A stretch of 64,000 nucleotides of DNA from contig WANT01000041.1 of the NCBI GenBank assembly GCA_015521685.1, positions 1-64,000 of the forward strand. Reading direction: 5' to 3'. How positions within the stretch are numbered: position 1 is the first letter of the stretch; every line of letters starts with the position of its first letter. Below, piece after piece: positions 22,403-31,521 of the stretch. The notes under the pieces are model-generated. The model saw only the letters and a list, made by a program, of their open reading frames with translations. It did no database searches and was not told the origin of the DNA. The translations under genes were made by a program, and so were the position numbers. This stretch comes from Aeropyrum sp. GTDB taxonomy: Archaea > Thermoproteota > Thermoprotei_A > Sulfolobales > Acidilobaceae.

Positions 22403-23173
22403 TCAGACAGCCACGTGGTGGCGGGTGTGGCCCAGCCTTCCTATCCTGGCAAGCTCGCCCTCCAGACCGCCTCCCATATACGCCTTGACTATGTGGACCA
22501 CTGCGTATACTATAGGCGTGTCGAGGAGAGCTATCGACAGTTTTATGATATACTGGCTGTAGAACATCGTGAACAGAGCAGCAAGGCTAACGGGCTCAGG
22601 TATGCTTGATATTGAGGGGGCTAGAGCTGGGATCACGTAGAAGGCGAGGCCTAGGAAGATAACCGTGTCTATAAGCTGGCTCACTGTAGTACTCAAGTTA
22701 TTCCTAAGCCAGAGCCATCTCCCCCCGGTTAGCCTCCTCCACAGGTGGAAAGCCCACACGTCGTGGTACTGGCTCACCAAGTATGCTATAAGGCTCGCTA
22801 TAATGATGTTCCCCCAAATAGTAAGAACCTTCCTGTACTCCTCCTCAGGGACTGGTGTGAAGGGGGCTGCCGGGCTGGCTAGCGCAACCGCTGTTAGTAG
22901 AACGGCTACAATCTGAGCGGCGAACCCAGCCTTGACAACCATGGCCGCTGCACGCCTACCATACACCTCGCTCACTACATCAGTAGCTATGAACGTCACC
23001 GAGTACGCTACAACCCCAGCCGGCCCGGCCAGAGTTAAGAGTCCCAAGACCTCGAGCTGGAACAGCTTGACCGAAAGAAAGTTGGCAGTAACTAGCGCTA
23101 CTGCGAAGACAGCTGACAGAAGAATTAGCGGCCACACTCTCCTGCCCAGACCTTCCTCATCTACAGCCAACAC
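22403..23173 (-). CDS. Queuosine precursor transporter (YhhQ/COG1738 family)
   Basis: 'VTANFLSVKLFQLEVLGLLTLAGPAGVVAYSVTFIATDVVSEVYGRR' family signature. Confidence 0.88.
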   Translation of the reverse strand: MLAVDEEGLGRRVWPLILLSAVFAVALVTANFLSVKLFQLEVLGLLTLAGPAGVVAYSVTFIATDVVSEVYGRRAAAMVVKAGFAAQIVAVLLTAVALASPAAPFTPVPEEEYRKVLTIWGNIIIASLIAYLVSQYHDVWAFHLWRRLTGGRWLWLRNNLSTTVSQLIDTVIFLGLAFYVIPALAPSISSIPEPVSLAALFTMFYSQYIIKLSIALLDTPIVYAVVHIVKAYMGGGLEGELARIGRLGHTRHHVAV

Positions 23174-23267
23174 TAAGCCCTAGACTAGATTGAAGCTTGA
23201 CGCTAAAACTATTAAAAATTCGTTTTACATTATAAGCAATAAACGCTCTAGAAGGCCTAGCTTAGAG

Positions 23268-23714
23268 TCACCCTGGCTCTACGAAGAGCCTGAAGGCAGA
23301 CACCCCCAGGTCTATAATGTCCCTAGCTGATATCACGCCCACGGGCCGACCCTCCTCATCTATGACAGGGACGTGCCTGACGTTAGCTTCCCTCATCTTC
23401 TCTACTACCGACTCCAAGCTCTCATCCCGACTAGCAACTATAATGTTCCTACTCATAACCTCCCCAACACGGCCGCCCGAGCAGGCCTTCCCCACGGCGA
23501 GACTGTTAATCACATCCCTCTCAGTCAATACCCCCACGATCCTTCCCCTGCCGTCAACGACTATCAAGCTGCCAACACCCCTCTCCCTCATGATTGATGC
23601 TGCCTCAATTATCGAGGCCTCCTCGCCAACCACTATTGGTGGAGACGACATCACGTGAGAGGCCCTGAGGCTCGGCCTCCTGGTGTACCTCTTGAATACT
23701 GGCACACTATTCAC
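23268..23714 (-). CDS. CBS domain-containing protein
   Basis: Two CBS repeats: 'ERGVGSLIVVDGRGRIVGVLTERDVI' and 'EANVRHVPVIDEEGRPVGVISARDII'. Confidence 0.92.
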   Translation of the reverse strand: MNSVPVFKRYTRRPSLRASHVMSSPPIVVGEEASIIEAASIMRERGVGSLIVVDGRGRIVGVLTERDVINSLAVGKACSGGRVGEVMSRNIIVASRDESLESVVEKMREANVRHVPVIDEEGRPVGVISARDIIDLGVSAFRLFVEPG

Positions 23715-23746
23715 CCATCAACTTATAGATTGGAATCCCGAATCTA

Positions 23747-25615
23747 ATGAAAGGTTGGAGCCCAGCACGCCAGAGGGGTGTGCCTCTAGAGTTGCGTGAA
23801 TGCCCAGGAGGCTACTACTGCAGGGCTGCCATTGTAAACCTGTCTAGGGGCGATTGGGAGGAGGTGGGGCTCGACCCACATCTCTTCGAAGAGTTCACGG
23901 GAGGGAGAGGCCTGGCCATAGCCCTACTCTACAACGCCCTCAAGATTGATAGCGCTGCGTTAGTTGCCGCGGCAAGCCCCCTCGTTGCCACGGGATATCC
24001 TATGGCCAACAGGCTAACCCTAGCCTTCATATCGCCCCTCACGGGGACCGTGGCTTGGGCTAACACAGGAGGTTATGCTTCGCCTGCACTCAAGAGGGCT
24101 GGATTCGATGCACTGGTGATTATAGGCGAGAGCAAAACACCTGTCTACATACTCGTATCACAAGGGAAAATCTCTATCGAAGACGCTAACAGCCTGTGGG
24201 GCCTCGACTCCCTAGAAGCCACCCGCGAGCTTAGGCACAGGCACGGCGATGTGAGAGTTCTAACCATCGGTCCCGCAGGGGAAAACGGAGTTAGATTCGC
24301 TACGGTTATAAACGATACTGGTAGGAGTAGCGGGGTTAGGCATGGAGTTGGCCTGGTTCTAGGAGCCAAGCGGGTCAAGTCGATTGTCCTGGCCGGAGGT
24401 GAAGCTAAGCCAAGGCCAGCCGACAAACCCAAGCTCATAGCCACCGCCAGAGCCGCCCACGAGAAGATAAGGAGATCTAGCCTCCTCAACAGGGAGTCAG
24501 GGCTCCTAGCTGTACACGGAACACCCATAGCTCTAGACGCCCTAGCGGCCGCGGAGGCTGTCCCCCACATGAACTACAGAACCCCTGTCGTCAGGGGGTG
24601 GGAGAAGCTCTCGGCGGCCGCTATGGAGAAGGAAATATTAGCTGGTAGGCTCACGTGCTCGGCGTGCCCGGTCTCATGCCGGAGGGACACCATGGGGTCC
24701 CGCCTATCATTCAGAACGGAGGGGCCCGACTACGCCCAGATCTCGTCCCTAGGGACCAACGCCTCCCTGCTAGACGTGGAGAAGGTAGCATACCTAACCA
24801 GCCTATCGTATAGGCTGGGGGTAGACCCTATTGAGGCGGGCAACATCCTGGCTATCTATGCCGAGATAAGCGAGCTTGACGGTTTAGGCGGGGAGGGGCT
24901 AGAGTGGGGTGATTTCGCGAGGATGGAGGAGCTGCTGAGGCTCACTGCCCACAGAGAGGGGGTTGGAGAGGTCCTAGCTGGAGGGGCTAGGGAGCTGGCT
25001 AGTAGGTTCGGCAGGCCCGAGGTCCTCACCGACGTTAAGGGCATCACACTCCAGAACGCTGACCCCAGGGTTGAGAAGGCGTGGGGGCTCGTAAATGCTG
25101 TTGAAAGCTTCGGAGGAGCCGCCCATATATGGGTCTACGGAGACATAGTAGCCTCATTCAAGCAATTAGGTGTAGAGTCTAGAGTAGACTGGAGCTTCGA
25201 ACCCGAGAAGACGGCTAAGGCTGTATACGAGAGGCAGCTGCTAGTCGCCACCGTTGATAGTCTGCAGACCTGCGCCTTCTCCAGCTATGCTCTCGGCTGG
25301 GAAGACTATTCGGCCGCTCTGTCAGCGGCGACAGGCTTTAAAGTCGCCCCTGAGGACTTGAGGTCCTCAGCAGCACTGATACTAGACCTAGAGAGAGTGG
25401 TCAACGAGGAGGTGGGTGTAGACCATAGGCATGACAGCCTGCCTCCCCGCTTTGCCGAGGAGCCCGTTCCTGAGGGAAGGAATAAGGGTGCGGTAGCAGA
25501 CATATCCGACATGCTGGAGGCTTACTACCAGGCGAGAGGAATCCCTGAGGGTAGGTTGGATAGGGAGAGGAGGCGTGAGGTCCTAGCAGCAACCTCATTA
25601 GCCAAACTGCGGTGA
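23747..25615 (+). CDS. Aldehyde ferredoxin oxidoreductase family (tungsten-pterin) protein
   Basis: 'FTGGRGLAIALLYNAL' N-terminal AOR motif, 'CSACPVSC' iron-sulfur cluster motif, 'GPDYAQISSLG'. N terminus uncertain. Confidence 0.92.
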   Translation: MKGWSPARQRGVPLELRECPGGYYCRAAIVNLSRGDWEEVGLDPHLFEEFTGGRGLAIALLYNALKIDSAALVAAASPLVATGYPMANRLTLAFISPLTGTVAWANTGGYASPALKRAGFDALVIIGESKTPVYILVSQGKISIEDANSLWGLDSLEATRELRHRHGDVRVLTIGPAGENGVRFATVINDTGRSSGVRHGVGLVLGAKRVKSIVLAGGEAKPRPADKPKLIATARAAHEKIRRSSLLNRESGLLAVHGTPIALDALAAAEAVPHMNYRTPVVRGWEKLSAAAMEKEILAGRLTCSACPVSCRRDTMGSRLSFRTEGPDYAQISSLGTNASLLDVEKVAYLTSLSYRLGVDPIEAGNILAIYAEISELDGLGGEGLEWGDFARMEELLRLTAHREGVGEVLAGGARELASRFGRPEVLTDVKGITLQNADPRVEKAWGLVNAVESFGGAAHIWVYGDIVASFKQLGVESRVDWSFEPEKTAKAVYERQLLVATVDSLQTCAFSSYALGWEDYSAALSAATGFKVAPEDLRSSAALILDLERVVNEEVGVDHRHDSLPPRFAEEPVPEGRNKGAVADISDMLEAYYQARGIPEGRLDRERRREVLAATSLAKLR

Positions 25616-25691
25616 AGTACCTAGGCGTGCGCTAGACGATGGTGCGGTCCAAGCTTGTTTAGAGATCCTGTTGGGGCTGGGGGGGTGCTAG

Positions 25692-27059
25692 GTGTCGGGG
25701 GCAGGAGGCCCAACTACGGTTGTGTTGAGGTCTGCATATGGTGGTAGGAATGGGTTTGCCCACGTCGCGTCAGCGCTCTCGCGGGCCGCTAGAGTGGCTA
25801 GGATAATCCTTGTAGAGGAGGATCCGAGCAACCTGGTCGCTAGGCTCTCTGAGTCTGGACGTAGAGTCATAGTTTTCTACGGGGTGTCGACGCCGCTCTA
25901 CCTTGAACTTGCGGGCGAGATAGAGAGGGTGTCTAGGATTGCTCCTGTGGTTGTAGGAGGCCCTCATGCCTCTGGAGCTTACTGGCAGGTCTTGAGGCTG
26001 GGGGCCGTAGCTGCTGTTGTGGGCGATGGTGAGGCGGCTGCCCCAGCTATTGTGGAGAGTCTCTCCAACGATGCTGCAGAATGGCCGCCGCCCAACACAG
26101 CCGTCTACACAGGCTCATCCTTCAGGGTGGGGAGGACTGTTCTTATCGACTTGGACGACTACGACCCCCATTACCCCCAGCTGGGTCTTTATCCGCCCAT
26201 AGAGATCATGAGGGGTTGTAGCTTTAGATGCAGGTTCTGCCAGGTCCCCTGGGAGTTCAAGTCCAGCGTTAGGTTTAGGGGTGTCGAGTCTGTAGCCAGG
26301 GCTACCGTAGAGTACGTGAGAGCTGGCAGGAGGGATATCAGGTTCGTAGCCCCTATAGGCCTGGCTTACGGCAGCGAGGACCTCAAGACCCCCAATCCAT
26401 CTGCCTTGGAAGAGCTACTCCGGGCGGTTAGGGATAGAGGGGGGAGGCCGTATTTAGGAACTTTCCCCAGTGAGACGAGGCCAGAATTCGTTACCCCCGA
26501 GGTCCTCAGGGTTCTGAAGAGGCTTGCCCATAATAGGAGGATATCTATAGGTATGCAGTCTGGCAGCGACGAGCTACTAAGGTTTGTGGGCCGGGGGCAC
26601 GGTGTTGAGGAGGCCATGGAGGCTGCTGCAACCGCTGTCGAGTTCGGGTTCACGCCAGTTGTGGACCTGATATTCGGCATGCCCGGGGAGAGCGAGGGCG
26701 ATGTGGAGAAGACTGTAGAGGCCATGTTCAAACTGGCTAGTATGGGGGCGAGGCTAAGGCTTCACTCGTTCCTCCCACTGGTCGGAACACCGCTGGCTAG
26801 GAGCAGGCCTAAACCCATACACCCTCTCTACAGAAAGGCTGTAATGAGGCTGCTGGGGAGAGGGGTTATTGAGGGGTACTGGAGGGAGCAGGAGGAGCTA
26901 GGTAAGCTTATGTATTGTATGACGGCCCTGGATCCTGCCCCCACGCCTGAGCCTAAGCCCCTCAAGGGTGCTGTGGAGTATTGCAGCGGTGTCTGGCGGG
27001 GGATGTCAGTGGCTAGGCTAGACCCGTATAGGGAGATAGTTGAGTCGCTTGTGCAGTGA
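25692..27059 (+). CDS. Radical SAM protein with B12-binding-like N-terminal domain
   Basis: 'MRGCSFRCRFCQVP' (CxxxCxxC), 'VVVGGPHASG' cobalamin-binding-like segment. Confidence 0.9.
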   Translation: MSGAGGPTTVVLRSAYGGRNGFAHVASALSRAARVARIILVEEDPSNLVARLSESGRRVIVFYGVSTPLYLELAGEIERVSRIAPVVVGGPHASGAYWQVLRLGAVAAVVGDGEAAAPAIVESLSNDAAEWPPPNTAVYTGSSFRVGRTVLIDLDDYDPHYPQLGLYPPIEIMRGCSFRCRFCQVPWEFKSSVRFRGVESVARATVEYVRAGRRDIRFVAPIGLAYGSEDLKTPNPSALEELLRAVRDRGGRPYLGTFPSETRPEFVTPEVLRVLKRLAHNRRISIGMQSGSDELLRFVGRGHGVEEAMEAAATAVEFGFTPVVDLIFGMPGESEGDVEKTVEAMFKLASMGARLRLHSFLPLVGTPLARSRPKPIHPLYRKAVMRLLGRGVIEGYWREQEELGKLMYCMTALDPAPTPEPKPLKGAVEYCSGVWRGMSVARLDPYREIVESLVQ

Positions 27060-27146
27060 CCACTTAATCTGGGGTTCTTCATTAGGCTCTATTTACAAGT
27101 AATTAAATACTCTAATACGACCATTGACTATACCCGGTATACGAAT

Positions 27147-28352
27147 ATGGCAACAGCTAGAGCCAGCATCTTCAAAGAACCAGTGTACCTAGTTGACGGA
27201 GTTAGGACGCCTGTAGGCAAGTTCGGCCGCAGCCTCAGGGAGGTGACCGCCGTCTCCCTAGCGGCAGACACCATAAGAGAGCTGGTGGAGAGGGTTGGCG
27301 TGGACAAGAACGACATAGAGGTGGCTGTCTACGGACATGTGATAAGGGCTGGCACCCACATGAACACAGCTAAACAAGCCGCCCTCAAAGCCGGGCTAAG
27401 GGAGGATATAGAGGGTTTCAACGTTGACATGGTGTGCGCAAGCGGCATGGCGGCCCTAGTCAAGGCGTCCATCCTAGTGTCTTCAGGGATGTATAGCCTG
27501 GCCCTGGCTGGGGGTATGGAGAGCATGAGCAGCGCTCCATTTCTAGCCCCAGCCAGCATTAGGTGGGGTGTTAGACTCGCCTACAGGGGGGAGTTAGGTC
27601 TTAGGGATGCGATGGTTAACGATGGCCTATACGACCCTATAAACATGATGGTTATGGGCGAGGAGGCTGATGAGACCGCCTGGGAGTATAGCGCCGAGAG
27701 GGAGGTTCTTGACTGGATAGCATACGAAAGCAACATGAGGGCGGCTAAGGCTTGGGACAGGGGCCATATGAGCCGTTACACAATCCCTGTGAGGAGAGGC
27801 GGGTTAGTGCTAGACTACGACGAGGGTATAAGGCCGGACACCACAATCGACAAGCTCTCCAAACTACCGCCAGTCTTCACGCCGAGAGGGCCACACACTG
27901 CTGGCAACAGCAGCCAACTAAGCGACGGCGCCGTATCCCTGCTGGTGGCGGGTGAAGACTCTGTTAAGGAGCTGGGGCTCAGGCCAAAAGCCAGGATCGT
28001 GGGCTGGGCTATAGCAGGCGTAAACCCTAGGAGGTTCCCAGTAGCGCCAGTCCACGCTATAAAGGCTCTGCTAGAGAAGCTGGGCTGGAGAGTAGAGGAT
28101 GTAGACTTCTGGGAGAACAACGAGGCCTTCGCCATCAACAGCTTGATAATGAACCGGGATCTTGGAGTCCCCTACGAGAAGCTCAACGTAAACGGAGGAT
28201 CAATAGCGATAGGCCACCCACTAGGCTCGACTGGGGCAAGACTCGTGCTCCAGCTAGCCTACACACTTGAGGAGGAGCAGGCTTCTAGGGGAATAGCCTC
28301 AATATGCCACGGCCTCGGGGGTGCTGCTGCCATAGCAATAGAGAGGGTATGA
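27147..28352 (+). CDS. Thiolase family protein (acetyl-CoA C-acetyltransferase)
   Basis: 'VDGVRTPVGKFG', 'MVCASGMAALVKA' active-site Cys, 'NVNGGSIAIGHPLGSTGAR', 'CHGLGGAAAIAIE'. Confidence 0.95.
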   Translation: MATARASIFKEPVYLVDGVRTPVGKFGRSLREVTAVSLAADTIRELVERVGVDKNDIEVAVYGHVIRAGTHMNTAKQAALKAGLREDIEGFNVDMVCASGMAALVKASILVSSGMYSLALAGGMESMSSAPFLAPASIRWGVRLAYRGELGLRDAMVNDGLYDPINMMVMGEEADETAWEYSAEREVLDWIAYESNMRAAKAWDRGHMSRYTIPVRRGGLVLDYDEGIRPDTTIDKLSKLPPVFTPRGPHTAGNSSQLSDGAVSLLVAGEDSVKELGLRPKARIVGWAIAGVNPRRFPVAPVHAIKALLEKLGWRVEDVDFWENNEAFAINSLIMNRDLGVPYEKLNVNGGSIAIGHPLGSTGARLVLQLAYTLEEEQASRGIASICHGLGGAAAIAIERV

Positions 28353-28372
28353 GAGTAGGGGCTTCCAAACTA

Positions 28373-29326
28373 TCAAGACACACTGCAGTCAACTGCTTCG
28401 CCAACGTGTCTGAGCATTGCCTCGACCTCCTCGCGGCTCGGCATATTACTACTACCCTTCTTGAGGACCTTTGCAGAGCCTGCAGCACTAGCCACTCTCA
28501 ACGCATCCCCCAAGTCTGCCCCAGCCTTTACAGCTATGTTGAATGCCGCATCGAAGGCATCGCCAGCTCCAGTAACGTCGACAGGCTTCACTCCTGGGAG
28601 CCTCGATACCGTTATACATCCAGTCCTAGACAGGAGTGTGGCACCCCCACTCCCATGCTTAACAACCACCATCCTAGCCCCAGCCTCTAGAAGCTTTATC
28701 GCTGCCAGAGCCTCGCCTCTTCCAGTGAGGCCCTTAAGCTCTGAAGTATTTATGAAGACCCAGTCGACGGCTGAAAGCCAAGCCAGCAGCTCAGCACCCC
28801 TCCTGAAAGCCTCACCCCCCGGATCGTAGCTAGAGGTGCATCCAGTTGGCGCGGCGTTCAATGACGATAGGAGGGCTGGGGGTATGCTAGCCAAGTGTAT
28901 ATGGCAGGGCGAGCCTGGGGTCCACGATCTCAACCCCTCCTCTATAAAGCTTGGAAGGCGCGTGTTGACCCCTCTCATAGCGACCCTACTCTTGTGCGAG
29001 CCGCCTATCACATTCATAACCACAACTATCCCCGGAGAGCCACCCATCACTGCTATCGAGGAGGTGTCCACCCCTGCGTCCTCCAACGCTTTCAGAAGGC
29101 CTAGCCTCTCTACGATCCCGCTAGCAACCGCCAGCAGCCTCGAGCGCTGCCCCATACGGGATATGGCTACTGCGTAGTTGGTGGCCGCCCCTCCTAGCCC
29201 TATCCAAGCTTCCTCCGCAAAAACAACCTCCTCAGGCTCCGGAAGTCTAGGGACGTACAAGCTTATATCGAGGTTTATGTTACCCACAGCTAAGTGCCAC
29301 TGCCCGCGATCCCTGGGTAAAACCAC
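28373..29326 (-). CDS. PfkB family carbohydrate/nucleoside kinase
   Basis: 'DVTGAGDAFDAAFNIAV' PfkB signature 2; 'GLGGAATNYAVAISRMG'. Confidence 0.9.
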   Translation of the reverse strand: MVLPRDRGQWHLAVGNINLDISLYVPRLPEPEEVVFAEEAWIGLGGAATNYAVAISRMGQRSRLLAVASGIVERLGLLKALEDAGVDTSSIAVMGGSPGIVVVMNVIGGSHKSRVAMRGVNTRLPSFIEEGLRSWTPGSPCHIHLASIPPALLSSLNAAPTGCTSSYDPGGEAFRRGAELLAWLSAVDWVFINTSELKGLTGRGEALAAIKLLEAGARMVVVKHGSGGATLLSRTGCITVSRLPGVKPVDVTGAGDAFDAAFNIAVKAGADLGDALRVASAAGSAKVLKKGSSNMPSREEVEAMLRHVGEAVDCSVS

Positions 29327-30138
29327 CGCTTACCCCTCTTCTCCCTCACACTATCCCACAAGCTTAGGATCGCCGCTGCCTCAGAGGCGACGCGTGCCGC
29401 CTCTCTGACTCCAGCGTCGATCACGAACTCGTCTGTAACCCTGTTGGCTACCACGGCGCAGACGCAGCCAGCCCTAGCCCCGTATATCCTGGCTATGGTG
29501 AATAGGGCTGACGCCTCCATCTCAAAGCCTAGAACTCCAGCCCTCTGGAGCTCAGGTATTATCGACGCGGAGCGTGGCGTCATGTAGCCCCCATACCCAG
29601 GCCTCCCCTGACCCAGGTAGAAGCTGTCGGTGCTGGCCACCACGCCAACCTCGTACTCCATCCCCAGTCTCTCAGCCGCTTCTATCAGAGCTAGCACGAC
29701 GTCATAGCTCGCAGCAGCTGGATACCCCTCCATAACATACTGCTGGCTGGTCCCTTCTAGCCTGACGGCGGCCTCCCCAATCACCAGCGTCCCAGGCTTT
29801 AGGCGCCTCTGTATGGCGCCCATAGTTCCAACCCTGATGAACGTGTCAGCACCAACCCTCAGCAGCTCTTCAACCGCTATTGCTGTGCTCGGGCTGCCTA
29901 TCCCAGTGCTAGTTACGCTCACCTTAACCCCCCTGTAGCTGCCAGTCCAAGTCCTGTACTCACGATGGTGTGCTACTAGCTTTGCGTTCTCCCAGAGACT
30001 AGCTATCAAGTCCGTCCTCTCGGGGTCTCCCGGCATCAGTACGTATCGAGCCACATCTCCAGGTCCCACCCTTAGGTGGTACTGCACCCCCTTCCCTGTC
30101 TCTGGCCTGGCTGCACTCCTGAGCTCGTCCCCGCCCAA
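29290..30138 (-). CDS. Purine/uridine nucleoside phosphorylase
   Basis: 'YVLMPGDPERTDLIASLWENAKLVAHHREYRTWTGSYRGVKVSVTSTGIGSPSTAIAVEEL', 'GFEMEASALFTIA'. Confidence 0.92.
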   Translation of the reverse strand: MGGDELRSAARPETGKGVQYHLRVGPGDVARYVLMPGDPERTDLIASLWENAKLVAHHREYRTWTGSYRGVKVSVTSTGIGSPSTAIAVEELLRVGADTFIRVGTMGAIQRRLKPGTLVIGEAAVRLEGTSQQYVMEGYPAAASYDVVLALIEAAERLGMEYEVGVVASTDSFYLGQGRPGYGGYMTPRSASIIPELQRAGVLGFEMEASALFTIARIYGARAGCVCAVVANRVTDEFVIDAGVREAARVASEAAAILSLWDSVREKRGKRWFYPGIAGSGT

Positions 30139-30189
30139 GCCCCTTATCCCTACTCCTAGATATGTGTCTCACGGTAGTTTAGAATATAG

Positions 30190-31053
30190 ATGGGTGTGGT
30201 AGTGGTGCAAGGGAGGATAAGGTTCGGTCCAGCAGGGAAGCCCATAGAGTTTAAGGGCGACATGGTCAGGGTCCCCGAATTCCTTAGGAGCATCGGCCTA
30301 GACGCCCTCGAGTACGAGGCGGTGAGAGGTGTCAGGATAAGCGAGGATAAAGCTAGGAGGCTTGGCGAGGCTGCAGAGAGCAGCGGCATCCTTCTCAGCA
30401 TGCACGCTCCTTACTACGTAAACCTTTCCAGCCCAGATCCAGACGTTGTCTCTAGAAGCCTCAAGAGGCTTTACGACAGTATGGTGGCCTCGGAGTGGAT
30501 GGGAGCCTACGCCGTGGTGGTGCACCCAGGCTACTATAAGGGCAATAGTAGCAGGGAGGAGGCGGTAAAAAGGGTAATAGAGTCGTTTAACAAGCTGGTG
30601 GAGTCCCTACCATCATGGGTTACCAGGCCGGAGATAGCGCCCGAGACTATGGGGAAGACAAGCCAGGTAGGAAGCCTAGAGGAGGTTGTTGAGATATGTA
30701 GCAACACGCCGAGGTGCAGGCCATGCGTAGACTGGGCCCACCTCTACGCGAGGGCCGAGGGCAAGTTTGTAGTAAGTGTGGACCAGGTGGTTAAGGCGAT
30801 TGAGTACATAGAGAGGAACCTAGGCTCTGGGGCGGTGAGGCCCCTACACACCCACTTCTCGAGAATAGAGTATGGTAGGGGTGGGGAGAGGATGCACCAC
30901 ACGCTAGCTGAGGAGGAGTACGGGCCTGAGTGGAGCATAGTATGTAAAGCCTATAGGGAGACTGGCATAACAGCAGTTGTTATCAGCGAGAGCCCAATAC
31001 TTGAGAAGGACGCTCTAGTCATGAAGAGGATTTGCGAGGCCAGCGAGAAGTAA
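30190..31053 (+). CDS. Endonuclease IV-like TIM-barrel (AP endonuclease family 2) protein
   Basis: 'LLSMHAPYYVNLSSPD', 'VVHPGYYKG', 'CVDWAHLYARAEG' Nfo metal-ligand motifs. Confidence 0.88.
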   Translation: MGVVVVQGRIRFGPAGKPIEFKGDMVRVPEFLRSIGLDALEYEAVRGVRISEDKARRLGEAAESSGILLSMHAPYYVNLSSPDPDVVSRSLKRLYDSMVASEWMGAYAVVVHPGYYKGNSSREEAVKRVIESFNKLVESLPSWVTRPEIAPETMGKTSQVGSLEEVVEICSNTPRCRPCVDWAHLYARAEGKFVVSVDQVVKAIEYIERNLGSGAVRPLHTHFSRIEYGRGGERMHHTLAEEEYGPEWSIVCKAYRETGITAVVISESPILEKDALVMKRICEASEK

Positions 31054-31092
31054 TTAGGCGCTGCTCTACAAGGGTTGAGTGGTGCTTAGGGC

Positions 31093-31419
31093 TTGGGTAG
31101 AGTAGTTAAAATTATACTAGACGACCTACCACACCACCCCCTACACAAGATGTGGCTAAGCCTCGCTGAGAGGCTAAGCAAGGAGCTGGGAGCAGAGCTT
31201 GTGGTTATCAAGGAGGACTACGTGTTCGCTATGGAGCACGGAGAGACAGACGATCTAGGCATGACATGGCTGCCTCAACTGTTCGCAGAGCTTGAGGATG
31301 GCAGCATAAAACTCGTTTTAAGCCAGTTCCCGTTCAACCCATCAACAGGCCAGAGCGATCCCGACGCAGCGTTCGAAACTGCTATGAAGAGGATTGAGGA
31401 GATAACTAAGGATCCCTAG
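31093..31419 (+). CDS. Conserved hypothetical protein
   Basis: 108-aa ORF (TTG start) between nfo-like and polB genes on the same strand. Confidence 0.6.
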   Translation: MGRVVKIILDDLPHHPLHKMWLSLAERLSKELGAELVVIKEDYVFAMEHGETDDLGMTWLPQLFAELEDGSIKLVLSQFPFNPSTGQSDPDAAFETAMKRIEEITKDP

Positions 31420-31521
31420 CCTCGGATGCCCCCCACTGACTGGCTCAGAACAGGCATGCGCGGGGCTTCCTGACTAGCCAATTTCTACTAGAAGCACTCA
31501 ACTATTATTTCCCGGGGGCCG

